Origin: UBA12077 sp036351015
Lineage (GTDB): Bacteria; Bacteroidota; Bacteroidia; Bacteroidales; UBA12077
Reading direction: 5' to 3'
DNA length: 64,000 nucleotides
NCBI GenBank assembly: GCA_036351015.1
Contig: JAZBOG010000007.1
Coordinates: forward strand, 186,001 to 250,000
The notes under the pieces were generated by a model. The model saw only the letters and a list, made by a program, of their open reading frames with translations, had not been told where the DNA came from and searched no databases. Every line of letters begins with the position of its first letter. The first letter of the stretch is position 1. Below, piece by piece: positions 18,082 to 28,064 of this stretch. Made by a program: the position numbers and the translations under genes.

Positions 18082-18135
18082 AATGTATTCGTTTTAGTTA
18101 ATATTAATTTTCAAATCTCACTTAAAAAGGAATGA

Positions 18136-18165
18136 CAAATATAAAAATCTTTTTTTTCAGACCAA
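18136..18165 (-). promoter_or_regulatory. Promoter of the POT transporter gene
   Basis: On the reverse strand the -7 box TATATTTG (18136-18143) fits TAnnTTTG. A TTGG close to the -33 TTTG lies 18 bases further upstream. Confidence 0.5.
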
Positions 18166-18432
18166 GGATTTCAGCAAAGGTTTAACACCTTTTTTAGGAT
18201 TAAATTACCTGATTCGTAAATGAACTGATTCCCTGAATGATAGATATTTAAGCAGAGTATAAGAAGAACGAATGGGATGAACCTGTTTTGTTTTAAAACA
18301 TATAACAAGTTGTCTCTAAACTAAGAATATAATAAATATTACAAAAGTCAGACAGGGAAGGAGTGCAAGAAAAGTTTTGGATTAATTCCCGGTTGATTCC
18401 ATAAAAATTAGGTTTATTTCAATGGAACCTGT

Positions 18433-18440
18433 TAAATTTG
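18433..18440 (+). promoter_or_regulatory. -7 box of the nnr gene
   Basis: TAAATTTG matches the Bacteroidota -7 consensus and lies 19 bases before the nnr ATG. A convincing -33 TTTG is not evident, and the leader would be only about a dozen bases. Confidence 0.45.
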
Positions 18441-18459
18441 TTAAAAAAAGAATCAAAAA

Positions 18460-19974
18460 ATGAAAATTTTAAAATCAGCTCAGATCCGGGAGGTTGATGC
18501 ATTTACCATAAAGAATGAGCCGATAACCTCTGTTGATCTAATGGAACGGGCGGCCATGGCTGTTACCCGTCAAGTGGTTAATGACTTTGCCAGGGGAACC
18601 ACTGTAAAAATATTTGTAGGTCCAGGCAACAATGGTGGGGATGGACTGGCTGTCGCCCGACAGCTGGCCGGTTTTGAGTTCCTGCCCGAGGTTTATTTGC
18701 TTAAAATATCTTCTAAGCTATCTCCCGATGCTGAAGTAAACCTTGACCGGTTAAAAAAAATGCAAAACATCAAAGTTTATGAAATTTATGACCCGGAGGA
18801 TTTTCCTGAGCTGACCCAAAGTGATATCATTGTGGATGCCCTGTTTGGTTCTGGTTTATCCCGGAAACTGGAAGGGTTACCCGCCCGGTTGGTAAAACAT
18901 CTGAACCGTTCAGGGGCAGCTATTGTTTCCATTGATATCCCTTCGGGAATGTTTGGCGAAGATAATGATTCCAACGATAAGGATACAATTATAAAAGCTT
19001 CGGTTACTTATTCTTTTCAGATGCCCAAATTGTCCTTTCTGTTTCCCGAAAATGAAGAGTATGTTGGCCACTGGAAGATCCTGGATATCGGTTTGATGCA
19101 GGAAGCGATAGATAAAATGGAATCTGTCTATAGTCTGCTAACCTCGGATGATATCTCTAAAAATATTCTTCGGCGGAGTAAATTCTCCCATAAGGGGACT
19201 TTCGGACATCCCCTGCTGATTGCCGGAAGTTATGGAAAGATGGGAGCCGCTGTGTTATCGGCAAAAGCATGTTTACGTACAGGGTGTGGATTAGTAACAA
19301 TACATGTTCCTAAAGTGGGGTATGAAATATTACAAACAGCCCTCCCCGAAGCCATGATAAGCCTCGACTGGTCGGATATTATTTTTACCGATGTGCCCGA
19401 TGTTGAAGAGTACACCCGGGTAGGAATTGGACCGGGAATAGGAATGAAACAAAATACACAAAGAGCCTTGTTTAACCTTTTCGAAAGAATTAAAACTCCA
19501 ATGGTTATCGATGCAGACGCACTAAATATTTTAGGTGAACATAAGGAATGGATCTCAAAAATTCCGGCCAATAGTATACTGACACCGCATCCTAAAGAGT
19601 TTGAGCGTCTGGTGGGAGAAAGCACCGGTAATTATGACAGGATTCAAAAGCAACTCCGCTTTGCAGAAGAAAATAAGGTAATTATTCTGCTCAAAGGGGC
19701 GAATACTTCTATAGCATTTCCCGACGGGACATGTTGCTTTAACAGTACCGGTAATCCGGGCATGGCAACCGCTGGTAGCGGTGATGTGCTTACAGGAGTT
19801 ATTCTTTCCTTATTAGGACAGGGATATCCTCCTGAAGAAGCTGCAAAAATTGGTGTATATTTGCATGGAATGGCCGGTGATCTGGCGGCTCAAAAAATGG
19901 GACAGGAAGCCCTTATTGCTTCCGACCTCGTTGAAAATATTGGAAATGCTTACTTAACCTTAAAAATTAATTGA
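18460..19974 (+). CDS. nnr: Bifunctional NAD(P)H-hydrate epimerase / ADP-dependent dehydratase
   Basis: This enzyme repairs damaged NAD(P)H hydrates. The N-terminal epimerase domain (YjeF_N, about residues 1-215) shows FVGPGNNGGDGLAVARQL near residue 50 and VDALFGSGL near 125. The C-terminal dehydratase domain (YjeF_C, ribokinase-like, about 230-504) has HKGTFGHPLLIAGSYGKMGA, DADALN, LTPHPKEFERL and the catalytic NPGMATAGSGDVLTG near residue 440. The fused 504-residue form is normal in bacteria. The DUF4831 lipoprotein starts five bases after the stop. Confidence 0.95.
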   Translation: MKILKSAQIREVDAFTIKNEPITSVDLMERAAMAVTRQVVNDFARGTTVKIFVGPGNNGGDGLAVARQLAGFEFLPEVYLLKISSKLSPDAEVNLDRLKKMQNIKVYEIYDPEDFPELTQSDIIVDALFGSGLSRKLEGLPARLVKHLNRSGAAIVSIDIPSGMFGEDNDSNDKDTIIKASVTYSFQMPKLSFLFPENEEYVGHWKILDIGLMQEAIDKMESVYSLLTSDDISKNILRRSKFSHKGTFGHPLLIAGSYGKMGAAVLSAKACLRTGCGLVTIHVPKVGYEILQTALPEAMISLDWSDIIFTDVPDVEEYTRVGIGPGIGMKQNTQRALFNLFERIKTPMVIDADALNILGEHKEWISKIPANSILTPHPKEFERLVGESTGNYDRIQKQLRFAEENKVIILLKGANTSIAFPDGTCCFNSTGNPGMATAGSGDVLTGVILSLLGQGYPPEEAAKIGVYLHGMAGDLAAQKMGQEALIASDLVENIGNAYLTLKIN

Positions 19975-19979
19975 AAGAA

Positions 19980-21125
19980 ATGAAAAAAAGATATCTCTGG
20001 ATGGCTGTTTTGGCATTAACAGCTTTTTCCTGTAAGACAACTTCAGAAACAAAGGTTTCAAAGATTGATGATCTATCCTATCAACCGGAACATGGTATTA
20101 TTTATGCTTTGCCTAAAACCACACTCCGCTTTACCGTTGAGGCTCTGCGGACCGATATTATTCCCGGGCCGTACTATGAGTATGCCGAAAAATACCTGGG
20201 CATGAGCGATGTTCCCCGGGAAGAGTATTCTGACTGGAAAATTTCAAATATCCTGATTGACTCTTACCATGAAATCGATCCGGAACAATTTTATATGTTA
20301 GAACCCGAAGGTAAATTAAAGGTTAACCTGCCGAAACTGATCGAAAATGGAAGTATTATGCCTGTGAATTTAAGGGCTAAGGAACAGTTTCCGAATGATT
20401 TTTATGGTTTTAATGACCCGGGCAAGGAAGTGGTTTTTACCGATTTAAGTGTAAAAAGATATATTGGTGAGGAAAGAGTAACTTATTATAAACGGGTACA
20501 ACGCGATTCGCTTTTTGCCAAAGTGCCGGTAGTAAAAACCCAGTCGGTTACCAAAACCTTTGAAGATAAAGCCGAAGAAGCTGCCAATTTTATTTTTATG
20601 ATCCGCGAAAAGCGGTTCGAATTATTAACCGGAATGGCTGATTTTTACCCCGAAGGAGAGTCGCTTGAAGCGGCTGTTGAGGAGTTGAATAACCTGGAAA
20701 GTGAATATCTGTCCCTGTTTATTGGCAAGAAATTTACCAGTACCTATCGGGCAACCTTCGAATTTTCTCCCGGGGAAAATGATTTAAGTCAACCGCATAT
20801 CCTCTTCCGCTATTCCGACGAACGGGGGGTGTTGCCTCCCAATGATTTACGTGGAAGACCGATTATCGTTGAGCTGGAAAAGATGAATCATACCAAAAAT
20901 CTTGATTTTTTACTGGCTGACAGGATTAACCGGGAAGGGACCTCCTTTGTTAATAAATTATTTTATCGGATCCCCGACCAGGCTTTTATTCATGTGGTTG
21001 ATGGAAACAAGCTGCTGGCAAAACGGAAATTAACGATCGAACAGTTTGGTACGGTCGTGCAAATTCCATCTGTTTTTTTAATGGATGAGGAAAAATTTAT
21101 CGAGTTTTACCGGGAGGATGAGTAA
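19980..21125 (+). CDS. DUF4831 lipoprotein
   Basis: The 381-residue product has a lipoprotein signal peptide with Cys 18 as the predicted lipid-modified residue (TAFSC). The rest matches DUF4831, a Bacteroidota family without assigned function: YQPEHGIIYALPKTTLRFTVE split at the N-terminus, PREEYSDWKISNI, and a central EEAANFIFMIREKRFELLTG block. I used the ATG at 19980 instead of an in-frame TTG at 19971 that overlaps the end of nnr. It is probably co-transcribed with nnr, but no link in function is known. Confidence 0.82.
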   Translation: MKKRYLWMAVLALTAFSCKTTSETKVSKIDDLSYQPEHGIIYALPKTTLRFTVEALRTDIIPGPYYEYAEKYLGMSDVPREEYSDWKISNILIDSYHEIDPEQFYMLEPEGKLKVNLPKLIENGSIMPVNLRAKEQFPNDFYGFNDPGKEVVFTDLSVKRYIGEERVTYYKRVQRDSLFAKVPVVKTQSVTKTFEDKAEEAANFIFMIREKRFELLTGMADFYPEGESLEAAVEELNNLESEYLSLFIGKKFTSTYRATFEFSPGENDLSQPHILFRYSDERGVLPPNDLRGRPIIVELEKMNHTKNLDFLLADRINREGTSFVNKLFYRIPDQAFIHVVDGNKLLAKRKLTIEQFGTVVQIPSVFLMDEEKFIEFYREDE

Positions 21126-21161
21126 TATGAATTGTTCCTCCTGGACCTGCTGTTGTTAAAT

Positions 21162-21710
21162 TTATTGCTGATCTGTTGTTATTTCGCTTTGAAAATCCTT
21201 TTGAAATTCCTGGAAAGATTTTGACTTATAAACATCTTCGGCAATATAAAGAAGCAAAGGTTCCAGCTTGTCGGGAGTGTAATATCCCGGAACAGCAGTT
21301 AATCGTTGGTTGTTTTCGTTCAGGTAAGCCACGCTGGGATACGACATCTTCCCTTGCAACAGGGCAATGGCCAGTTGGTGAGGAGAACGGTTGCTGTTTC
21401 CCTGGTTGATAAATTGCTGGCCGGCAAAATCAATGGTATCTCTGCTCTCTGCATCAAATTTTACGGCATAGTAATGTTCATTTAGTATTTTGGCTATGGT
21501 AGGGTGAGAAAAGGTGTTCGCATCCATCTTCTTGCACCAGCCGCACCAATCGGTATATACATCAATAAAGATTTTTTTCTGCTCTTTTTGGTTTAACTCA
21601 ACTGCCTCTTCAAAACTGTACCATTTTACTTCGGCAGGTTGTGTATAACCAGGTTTAGTTAGTACTGAAAAGAATACCAGGATAAGGATTCGTAAAATGT
21701 TTTTCTCCAT
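21162..21710 (-). CDS. Periplasmic thioredoxin-fold protein
   Basis: The 182-residue product has a signal peptide (about residues 1-24, ending GYTQ). A thioredoxin-like domain with the redox motif CGWC at residues 56-59 follows, inside IFIDVYTDWCGWCKKMD. It resembles the DUF255/thioredoxin_7 type of periplasmic disulfide proteins, which act as thiol oxidoreductases on exported proteins. An upstream in-frame ATG at 21725 would add five residues (MVIRF). The preferred start gives a standard Lys-containing n-region. It converges with the DUF4831 gene. Confidence 0.85.
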   Translation of the reverse strand: MEKNILRILILVFFSVLTKPGYTQPAEVKWYSFEEAVELNQKEQKKIFIDVYTDWCGWCKKMDANTFSHPTIAKILNEHYYAVKFDAESRDTIDFAGQQFINQGNSNRSPHQLAIALLQGKMSYPSVAYLNENNQRLTAVPGYYTPDKLEPLLLYIAEDVYKSKSFQEFQKDFQSEITTDQQ

Positions 21711-22041
21711 AAATCTGATGACCATTTTTTATTATTTACAGGTAGTTATTGATATAATCTTACAACGTAAAATAAAAAATTATGTTCGAAAAATACAATA
21801 GCAACTTTGGTTTTAAAAGTTAAAAACAGTTCCTTCCGTAGGATAGAAGGTTAAATTTTTCGGTGTTTTTCCGAGATACATGTTAAGAAAAATATTTATT
21901 CGAAGTTAAAAATTGAATAAGCCCGTAATTTTTTTCTAAATTTGAGCTTCACAAATACGGAATGTTCATAGAATAAACATTGAACGAATTTAGATGTTAA
22001 CTATTAAATAATAATTATTATAATAAAAAGGAGGAAAACTC
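21711..22041. other. Divergent intergenic region upstream of pepD
   Basis: AT-rich, with the pepD promoter at 21937 and an unusually good Shine-Dalgarno (AAAAAGGAGG, 22025-22034) seven bases before the pepD ATG. No other element is seen. Confidence 0.55.
21937..21944 (+). promoter_or_regulatory. -7 box of pepD
   Basis: TAAATTTG fits TAnnTTTG. An ATTG at 21912-21915 is a weak -33 partner at 21 bases. The inferred leader is about 90 nt. Confidence 0.5.
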
Positions 22042-23499
22042 ATGAGTGAAATTCGTAATTTAGAACCTAAGATAGTATGGGAGATTTTTCAGGAATTATG
22101 CAACATCCCACGTCCATCGAAAAAGGAGCGTAAAGCCGTGGATTTTGCCGAAAAGTTTGGTAAAGATTTGGGGCTTGAAACCATTGTAGATGATGCAGGA
22201 AATGTAATTATTAAAAAGCCGGCTACTCCCGGAATGGAAGATCGAAAAACAGTGATCTTACAGGGACACCTGGATATGGTTCCGCAAAAAAACAGCGATA
22301 TTCAGCATGACTTTGAAAAAGATCCGATTCAGGCCTATGTTGACGGAGAATGGGTTACTGCCAAAGATACTACACTGGGTGCCGACAACGGGATTGGTGC
22401 AGCTGCTGCAATGGCGGTACTAAAATCAAAAGATATTGAGCATGGCCCTGTTGAAGTATTACTTACCGTAGATGAAGAAACCGGAATGACTGGTGCAAGA
22501 GCATTAAAGCCAGGACTGTTGGAAGGTGAAATTTTAATCAATACCGACTCCGAAGACGAAGGAGAACTTTATATTGGTTGTGCAGGAGGCGTTGATACCA
22601 ATGCAAAATTTCATTTTAAGGAGGATTCCGTACCTGCAGACACGGTTGCTTACCGGATCGACGTGAAAGGAATGAAAGGCGGACACTCGGGACTCGATAT
22701 TGCCTTAGGTCGGGGAAATGCTGCAAAGGTTTTAAATCGTTTCCTGTATCAGGTAAACAAATCGCTGGATATTCGTTTGGCTGATATCCAGGTAGGGAAT
22801 TTGCGAAATGCCATTCCTCGCGAAGGTTATGCTGTGGTAGTTGTCCCCAATGCCCAGGTTGGAGAATTTAAAAATTTTATCGACGAACTGATTCCGGTAA
22901 TTAAAGATGAATTATCGGTTACGGAACCTGATCTTAACGTTTCTTATAAAGAAACCGGTATGCCTGATAAGGTTATTGATGAGAAAACACAAAATAACAT
23001 GATCAAAGGGGTTTACGGATGTCCTAACGGTGTGATGCGCATGAGCGATTCGATGGAAGGTCTGGTTGAAACATCCACAAATCTTGCTGTAGTTAAAAAA
23101 GATGAAGGATTTATCCGGGCCGAAACACTGCAACGAAGCTCTGTGGATAGTGCTAAAGAAGATTTAGCCAACATGATCCGTTGTGTATTCGAATTGGCTG
23201 GTGCCGAAGTGGTACATGCAGGTGCATACCCTGGTTGGAAACCCAATATTAATTCTCCAATCTTAAAAGTTATGCAGGATGTGTATAATGATAAGTGGGG
23301 TAAGGTACCTGAAATTAAAGGAATACATGCCGGTTTAGAGTGTGGAATTATTATGGAAAGTTACCCCAAATTAGATACCATCTCCTTTGGCCCAACCATC
23401 AGTTTCCCTCACTCTCCCGATGAAAAAGTGAACATTGAAACTGTTCAGAAGTTTTACGACTTTTTGATCGAAACCCTAAAAAATATTCCTAAAAAATAA
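22042..23499 (+). CDS. pepD: Aminoacyl-histidine dipeptidase (PepD, M20 metallopeptidase)
   Basis: PepD is a cytosolic zinc dipeptidase that hydrolyses Xaa-His and other dipeptides. The 485-residue product carries the M20 metal-site motifs: QGHLDMVPQ (His and catalytic Asp), TLGADNGIGAAAA (bridging Asp), VDEETGMTGA (catalytic Glu pair), NTDSEDEGELYIGCAGG and the C-terminal GIHAGLECGI with a late His in FPHSPDEKV. Length is normal. It has its own promoter, a strong Shine-Dalgarno and a terminator, so it is monocistronic. Confidence 0.95.
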   Translation: MSEIRNLEPKIVWEIFQELCNIPRPSKKERKAVDFAEKFGKDLGLETIVDDAGNVIIKKPATPGMEDRKTVILQGHLDMVPQKNSDIQHDFEKDPIQAYVDGEWVTAKDTTLGADNGIGAAAAMAVLKSKDIEHGPVEVLLTVDEETGMTGARALKPGLLEGEILINTDSEDEGELYIGCAGGVDTNAKFHFKEDSVPADTVAYRIDVKGMKGGHSGLDIALGRGNAAKVLNRFLYQVNKSLDIRLADIQVGNLRNAIPREGYAVVVVPNAQVGEFKNFIDELIPVIKDELSVTEPDLNVSYKETGMPDKVIDEKTQNNMIKGVYGCPNGVMRMSDSMEGLVETSTNLAVVKKDEGFIRAETLQRSSVDSAKEDLANMIRCVFELAGAEVVHAGAYPGWKPNINSPILKVMQDVYNDKWGKVPEIKGIHAGLECGIIMESYPKLDTISFGPTISFPHSPDEKVNIETVQKFYDFLIETLKNIPKK

Positions 23500-23543
23500 G
23501 TTTTTCATAATTTCTATTTTTAAAGTTAATTCATAAAGTTTGA

Positions 23544-23572
23544 GAGTGCTGCCTTGGCAGCACTCTTTTTTT
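23544..23572 (+). terminator. Intrinsic terminator after pepD
   Basis: GAGTGCTGCC and GGCAGCACTC form a perfect 10-bp stem (23544-23553 with 23556-23565) followed by a run of seven T. Confidence 0.92.
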
Positions 23573-23644
23573 GGATGAAAAATTTACATTATTCAGTTAA
23601 ATTCGTAATTTGTGATTGATTTCAATCGATTGAATCCATAAAAA

Positions 23645-24307
23645 ATGAAAAAGAAAGTTTATCTCGTTATTTTTTTGTTCCTGGTTTTTTGGAGCTGTGG
23701 TCCATATATCTGGTTTAAATCCCCACAACCCGAAGGAAGAAAAAACCTGCAGGCTTTCCCCAATGAACTGATTGGAAAATATACCTCTTCCGAAGATCAC
23801 TCGGTGATCATTATTAATAAAAAGAAAGTGATCAAACAATTTCATGAGGAATTATTCATGTCCCTGGATGAATTTCAACAGGAAACAGGCGATACGATAG
23901 CAAAAGATACAAGTTTTCTCTTTACCGACAACTGGCATATTAAAGTAAAGGTTTATGGAGATTCGGTAGTTGTTTTTTCGTGGAAAGATGAGGTGCAGTT
24001 TGAATTGTCAGAAGATCAGCTATTGCGAAAATACAGAGACTACTATTTTTTAAATAGCCGCGATACCGGAGATTACTGGAAGGTAAAGATCCTGTCCCTG
24101 CGGGGAGATACCCTGGAATATGCTGATCTGTTGAAGGCTAAAGAAATAGAGAAAATCAAATCTATTACTTCTGTTACTTCTACTAACGATACCTCCAAAG
24201 AAGAAGATACACGTTATTATCTGGATCCGAACCGAAGAGAACTTCGCAGGATTTTAAGGACACGTACCTGTGGAAATAAATTTTTTAAAGCAGTTGACTT
24301 TAAATGA
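23645..24307 (+). CDS. Hypothetical lipoprotein
   Basis: The 220-residue product begins with a lipoprotein-type signal (hydrophobic core then FWSCGPY, Cys 18). The mature part is charged and beta-rich, with repeated short strand-turn units (VYGDSVVVFSW, KILSLRGDTLEYADL). It ends in an Arg-rich segment and RTCGNKFFKAVDFK. I do not recognise a family. It converges with the sensor-phosphatase gene seven bases away, so it is transcribed alone from the pepD side. Confidence 0.75.
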   Translation: MKKKVYLVIFLFLVFWSCGPYIWFKSPQPEGRKNLQAFPNELIGKYTSSEDHSVIIINKKKVIKQFHEELFMSLDEFQQETGDTIAKDTSFLFTDNWHIKVKVYGDSVVVFSWKDEVQFELSEDQLLRKYRDYYFLNSRDTGDYWKVKILSLRGDTLEYADLLKAKEIEKIKSITSVTSTNDTSKEEDTRYYLDPNRRELRRILRTRTCGNKFFKAVDFK

Positions 24308-24314
24308 TCATCGG

Positions 24315-27300
24315 TTAAAATTTTATTCCAATCACAATAATATCGTCAATCTGGTCCAGATCCCCTTTCCATTCGTCAAATTTCTCCACCAAAATTTCTT
24401 TTTGTTTGTTCATGGGTTCATGCACAATATCAGCAAACAGCTTTTTCAGGCTGGTAGATTTGAATTTTGTTTGGGCCGGTCCGCCAAACTGATCGGCATA
24501 TCCGTCGGAAAAAATATAGATAGTATCTCCGGGTTTGAGATTTACCATATGGTTGGTGAAGGTTTCTTTTTCCACGTGGTAAATTCCGATAGGCATCCGG
24601 TCGGCTTTATATTCATTCAGCTCCCCATGGCTAAAATGATATAGAGGATTAAAAGCACCGGCATACTCCAGGTGCATCGCCTCTTTGTGTAAAATACACA
24701 AGGCGATGTCCATACCGTCTTTGGCTTCTCCCTCTTTTCCGGTTTGGTGTAAAGAGAATTTAATTTTTTGCCGAAGAAGATTTAAAATTTTTGCTGCCGT
24801 AAGTTGGTTTTTGTCCCCACCAATGATCTCGTTTAACGACGAAATGCCCAACATGCTCATAAAAGCTCCTGGTACTCCATGCCCGGTGCAGTCGGCTGCT
24901 GCAAAATAAATTTTATCAGTATCTTCGGCAATCCAGTAAAAATCACCACTCACAATGTCGCGTGGCTTGTAAAGAATAAAATAGTCGGTAAAAGCTTTTT
25001 CAAAATGCTCATCCATGGGTAACATTGCTCTTTGAATCCTGCTTGCATAGGTAATGCTTCCGGTAATATCCTCTTTCTGGTGGAGAATCTCATCGCGCTG
25101 AGTCTCCAGTTCATCCCGCTGAGCTTCAATTTCTTCTTTCTGTTCCTGGATTTCAAGGGTTCGTTCTTTTACTTTTTGTTCCAGGACCTTTTTATCGTGG
25201 ATTAACTTTTTCTCTCTTAACTTATGAATCAGATAAAAAATGAAGATAGCAACCAAACCCACCAGAATATAAAACCAGGGAGTGTCTGTAAATGGTGGCT
25301 TAATGGTGAATTGAACGGTTTTTACCGGACTCTGGCGATCCAGGATATCCCTGGCTCTTACCTGTAAAGTGTATTTCCCGGGTTTGGCTATCAGATTGAT
25401 CGTTTGCTGGGTGCTCCACCTCGACCACTCTTTCATTAAACCTTTAATATAATATTGATATTGTGTGGTTTCCTTTTTATAATAGCTGGGAGCTGTTATT
25501 TTTACATAAATCGCCTGGTTGTCAGGTTCGAATACTAAATCAGAAAGTTCGAAAAACCGTCCCTGATCATTAGTAATACTTTTTAAATAGACATTAAAGT
25601 TTGACTCTGTGGTAAATTCTGACTGATGAATGATTTTAAATACCTGTACATTATCATTAATTATCCAAAGGTTATGGAGTGAATCGCTGGTAATCGTATT
25701 CACATTTTTAAATAACCGGAGTAATTTTTGTTCAAAAGCAGTCCATGGGTTATCCTTTTCCATACATTGCCATTGATCCTGATGATAAACCCAGGGACGA
25801 CCTTGCTCTGAGAGAGAATACCTGAGATTCAGAGAATTGGCATAATGAGGTTTATAGATCTTAAACGAATCGATCTTCTCGTGGTAAAAGAAAATTCCTG
25901 ATTCCAGAAAAAGGAAAAGGGTATCGTTGGTAAGGTCTAAAACATAGTATTCCGGAAAATCGGTTGGGGCCTGGTATGTTTTTATCGACACCGGCTGGTC
26001 CAGGGTATCTGTTGTAATTTTGTAGGCTATATCATTGCCCCCACACCAGAAGCCTTCAGCTGTCCGTAATACAGAGTAGATCTGTTCCTCAAAATTGACC
26101 AGAACATCCTGAGTAACCCATTCGTTTTGGTTATAATATACCTCGGCAATCCCGTTATTTGTTGCCAGGTAATACTTTTGTTGATCTGTGGGTTTACTGA
26201 TTTTGTTGATGTTCCTGTTGTTGATAATCTTGATGGCCTGATGATTTTCGATAGCGTACAGACCGGTATTGGTCGCTGCCAGAATTCCATGTTCAGTGGA
26301 TACCAGTTGTTTGCATTTCTCATGAAGCCCTTCTGCCTTTTTAAAAAGATGATTGATGGACTGTAGTTCGCTGATGGTTTTTTTTACATAGCGTGGTTTG
26401 GGAGTGGGACTTTTACTGTCCTGTAGATTGGATTCCGTTGTTGTGGCAGGTGTTTCTTCTTCTTCTTCTTTACCACCAAAAAGCCGGGAAAAAAGTTTTC
26501 GGATCGGTTTTTTGGATTCTTCTTCCACTTCATCATCTTCGCCTGTTATTGCTGTGGTTTCCTCTTTAATTTTTGGTTTTGTTTTTACAAAAACTTCAAC
26601 TTCAGTATAGTTTTTAACTTCGTCTAAATAGAATAACCCTTCACTGGTTCCCACATATAACTGATTATTGTGCCATAATGAAGTGATTAGATTACCGCTT
26701 AAGCCTGGATAAGTGGTGAAGTTCCGTATGGGCAGGTTAAAGTCGACCCTGCTAATGCCAAAGGCATGCGATAACCACAGCCCGTTATGGTGGTCCAGTC
26801 CCAAGGAATAGATCTCGTCATCGGGTAATCCGTTTTGATAATTGATGGTATATACTATCTTCCCGGTTTTTTTACTTACAACCTCTACTCCCCCGTACAA
26901 GGTAGCAAAAGCAATCAGGGTATCCGAAAGAATCACTGCATCCGAAAGGATACTTTCTTTTAAATAACCTTCGTCATTGATTCGGTAATGGTAATATTTA
27001 ATCCCGTCAAAAGTGTACAATTTGCTTTCATCAGTACCTACAATAACTCTTTGGTCGTTATAGGGCAGGCTGAAAAGGATCTCACTATTTTCAGTATAAA
27101 ACCCGGTAACAATAGGGAAGAGAGTATCACATTCCAGCCGGTACAACCCTTCGCCCGAAACGTTAAAAAAAGTATTTTTTGAAGTGATGATAATCCCGGT
27201 AAATGATTTTTCTCCGGCATCCCAGCGTTTGTAATTATTCCAGTGATAGATATTATGCCTGGTGATGGTTTGTTCGCCATAAAAGAAAATGGTGGAGTCG

Positions 27301-27686
27301 GTAAATTCTATTTTGGTAATTAATCCAATATCCGAGGTGTCCGGAACAAGGGACTGATATTCATATTGTCCTTTGGTATTTTTTTCGAGCACCCCGTAAT
27401 TGTTGTTGGTTCCCATGTATACGTTCTGGTCGTAAGGGTTTATCTTTACAACCAGAGGAATATAGGGTAGTTTTATTTGATTCCACTCCTGTCCGTCAAA
27501 AGTTAAAATTCCTCTCCGGTTGGCAAAAAGCATAATGTTTTCGTTGCTTTGCCCGATGCTCCAGTTTTGGGTTTCCAATGCCTGTACCTCTTCGTAATGG
27601 GTAATAAAGGGTGTTCCTTCCTGCGCCAGGGTCTGGGGGGCGATGAAAAAGAATAGAATAATATAGATCCGGCCAAGGTGTTGCAT
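24315..27686 (-). CDS. Sensor phosphatase: beta-propeller, Y_Y_Y, membrane helix, coiled coil, SpoIIE PP2C
   Basis: This 1123-residue transmembrane signalling protein has a signal peptide (1-21, ending TLAQ). A periplasmic two-component-type beta-propeller occupies about residues 25-700 and a Y_Y_Y Ig-like domain about 710-800 (YQYYIKGLMKEWSRWS). One membrane helix (about 808-827) leads to a cytosolic coiled coil of E/Q-rich heptads (about 835-880) and a SpoIIE-type PP2C phosphatase (about 890-1123; SGDFYWIAEDTD, AAADCTGHGVPGAFMSMLG, GDTIYIFSDGYADQFGG). Such proteins probably dephosphorylate anti-sigma antagonist proteins; no partner gene is adjacent. An acidic, low-complexity insert of about 70 residues interrupts the propeller at about 360-430. 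Confidence 0.93.
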   Translation of the reverse strand: MQHLGRIYIILFFFIAPQTLAQEGTPFITHYEEVQALETQNWSIGQSNENIMLFANRRGILTFDGQEWNQIKLPYIPLVVKINPYDQNVYMGTNNNYGVLEKNTKGQYEYQSLVPDTSDIGLITKIEFTDSTIFFYGEQTITRHNIYHWNNYKRWDAGEKSFTGIIITSKNTFFNVSGEGLYRLECDTLFPIVTGFYTENSEILFSLPYNDQRVIVGTDESKLYTFDGIKYYHYRINDEGYLKESILSDAVILSDTLIAFATLYGGVEVVSKKTGKIVYTINYQNGLPDDEIYSLGLDHHNGLWLSHAFGISRVDFNLPIRNFTTYPGLSGNLITSLWHNNQLYVGTSEGLFYLDEVKNYTEVEVFVKTKPKIKEETTAITGEDDEVEEESKKPIRKLFSRLFGGKEEEEETPATTTESNLQDSKSPTPKPRYVKKTISELQSINHLFKKAEGLHEKCKQLVSTEHGILAATNTGLYAIENHQAIKIINNRNINKISKPTDQQKYYLATNNGIAEVYYNQNEWVTQDVLVNFEEQIYSVLRTAEGFWCGGNDIAYKITTDTLDQPVSIKTYQAPTDFPEYYVLDLTNDTLFLFLESGIFFYHEKIDSFKIYKPHYANSLNLRYSLSEQGRPWVYHQDQWQCMEKDNPWTAFEQKLLRLFKNVNTITSDSLHNLWIINDNVQVFKIIHQSEFTTESNFNVYLKSITNDQGRFFELSDLVFEPDNQAIYVKITAPSYYKKETTQYQYYIKGLMKEWSRWSTQQTINLIAKPGKYTLQVRARDILDRQSPVKTVQFTIKPPFTDTPWFYILVGLVAIFIFYLIHKLREKKLIHDKKVLEQKVKERTLEIQEQKEEIEAQRDELETQRDEILHQKEDITGSITYASRIQRAMLPMDEHFEKAFTDYFILYKPRDIVSGDFYWIAEDTDKIYFAAADCTGHGVPGAFMSMLGISSLNEIIGGDKNQLTAAKILNLLRQKIKFSLHQTGKEGEAKDGMDIALCILHKEAMHLEYAGAFNPLYHFSHGELNEYKADRMPIGIYHVEKETFTNHMVNLKPGDTIYIFSDGYADQFGGPAQTKFKSTSLKKLFADIVHEPMNKQKEILVEKFDEWKGDLDQIDDIIVIGIKF

Positions 27687-28064
27687 CTTGAAAAGATTGA
27701 AGGAAACCGGCGGAAAAGTTACGAAAAATTAAGGAAAAATGCCTTGGAAATATTCTTCCATTTTTATTTAAATAAATTATTTATGCTGTAAATTTTATAA
27801 TAAAAAAATCCATGAAGGAAAGTTTTTCTTAAGGGTTATGGATGGGTTTTTACAGACAGGAATTGTTGATTCGTCAAAATAACTGTATAGATCCTTGAAT
27901 TTTTATGAATTCCCTGAAACTTTTTTTTAGCATAAGGGTTTATTTTATTGTATATTGCATATGCATTATTAATTTTTATGATAATAGTTCATTATAGGAA
28001 GTGTTTGATAAAAAATCTTTATTTTGTGTTTGAATACTTGTGGGTAATATTCTTAAATTTTTTT
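27687..28064. other. Divergent intergenic region before the first tail-bearing protein
   Basis: 378 AT-rich bases. A hydrophobic frame continues upstream of the chosen ATG at 28065, but it looks like translated AT-rich leader. I see no clear consensus promoter or hairpin. Confidence 0.4.

Larger units (their letters stand above)
18082..18459. other. Divergent intergenic region between POT gene and nnr
   Basis: This 378-base AT-rich region carries promoters for both flanking genes and no coding frame that I can support. Confidence 0.6.
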
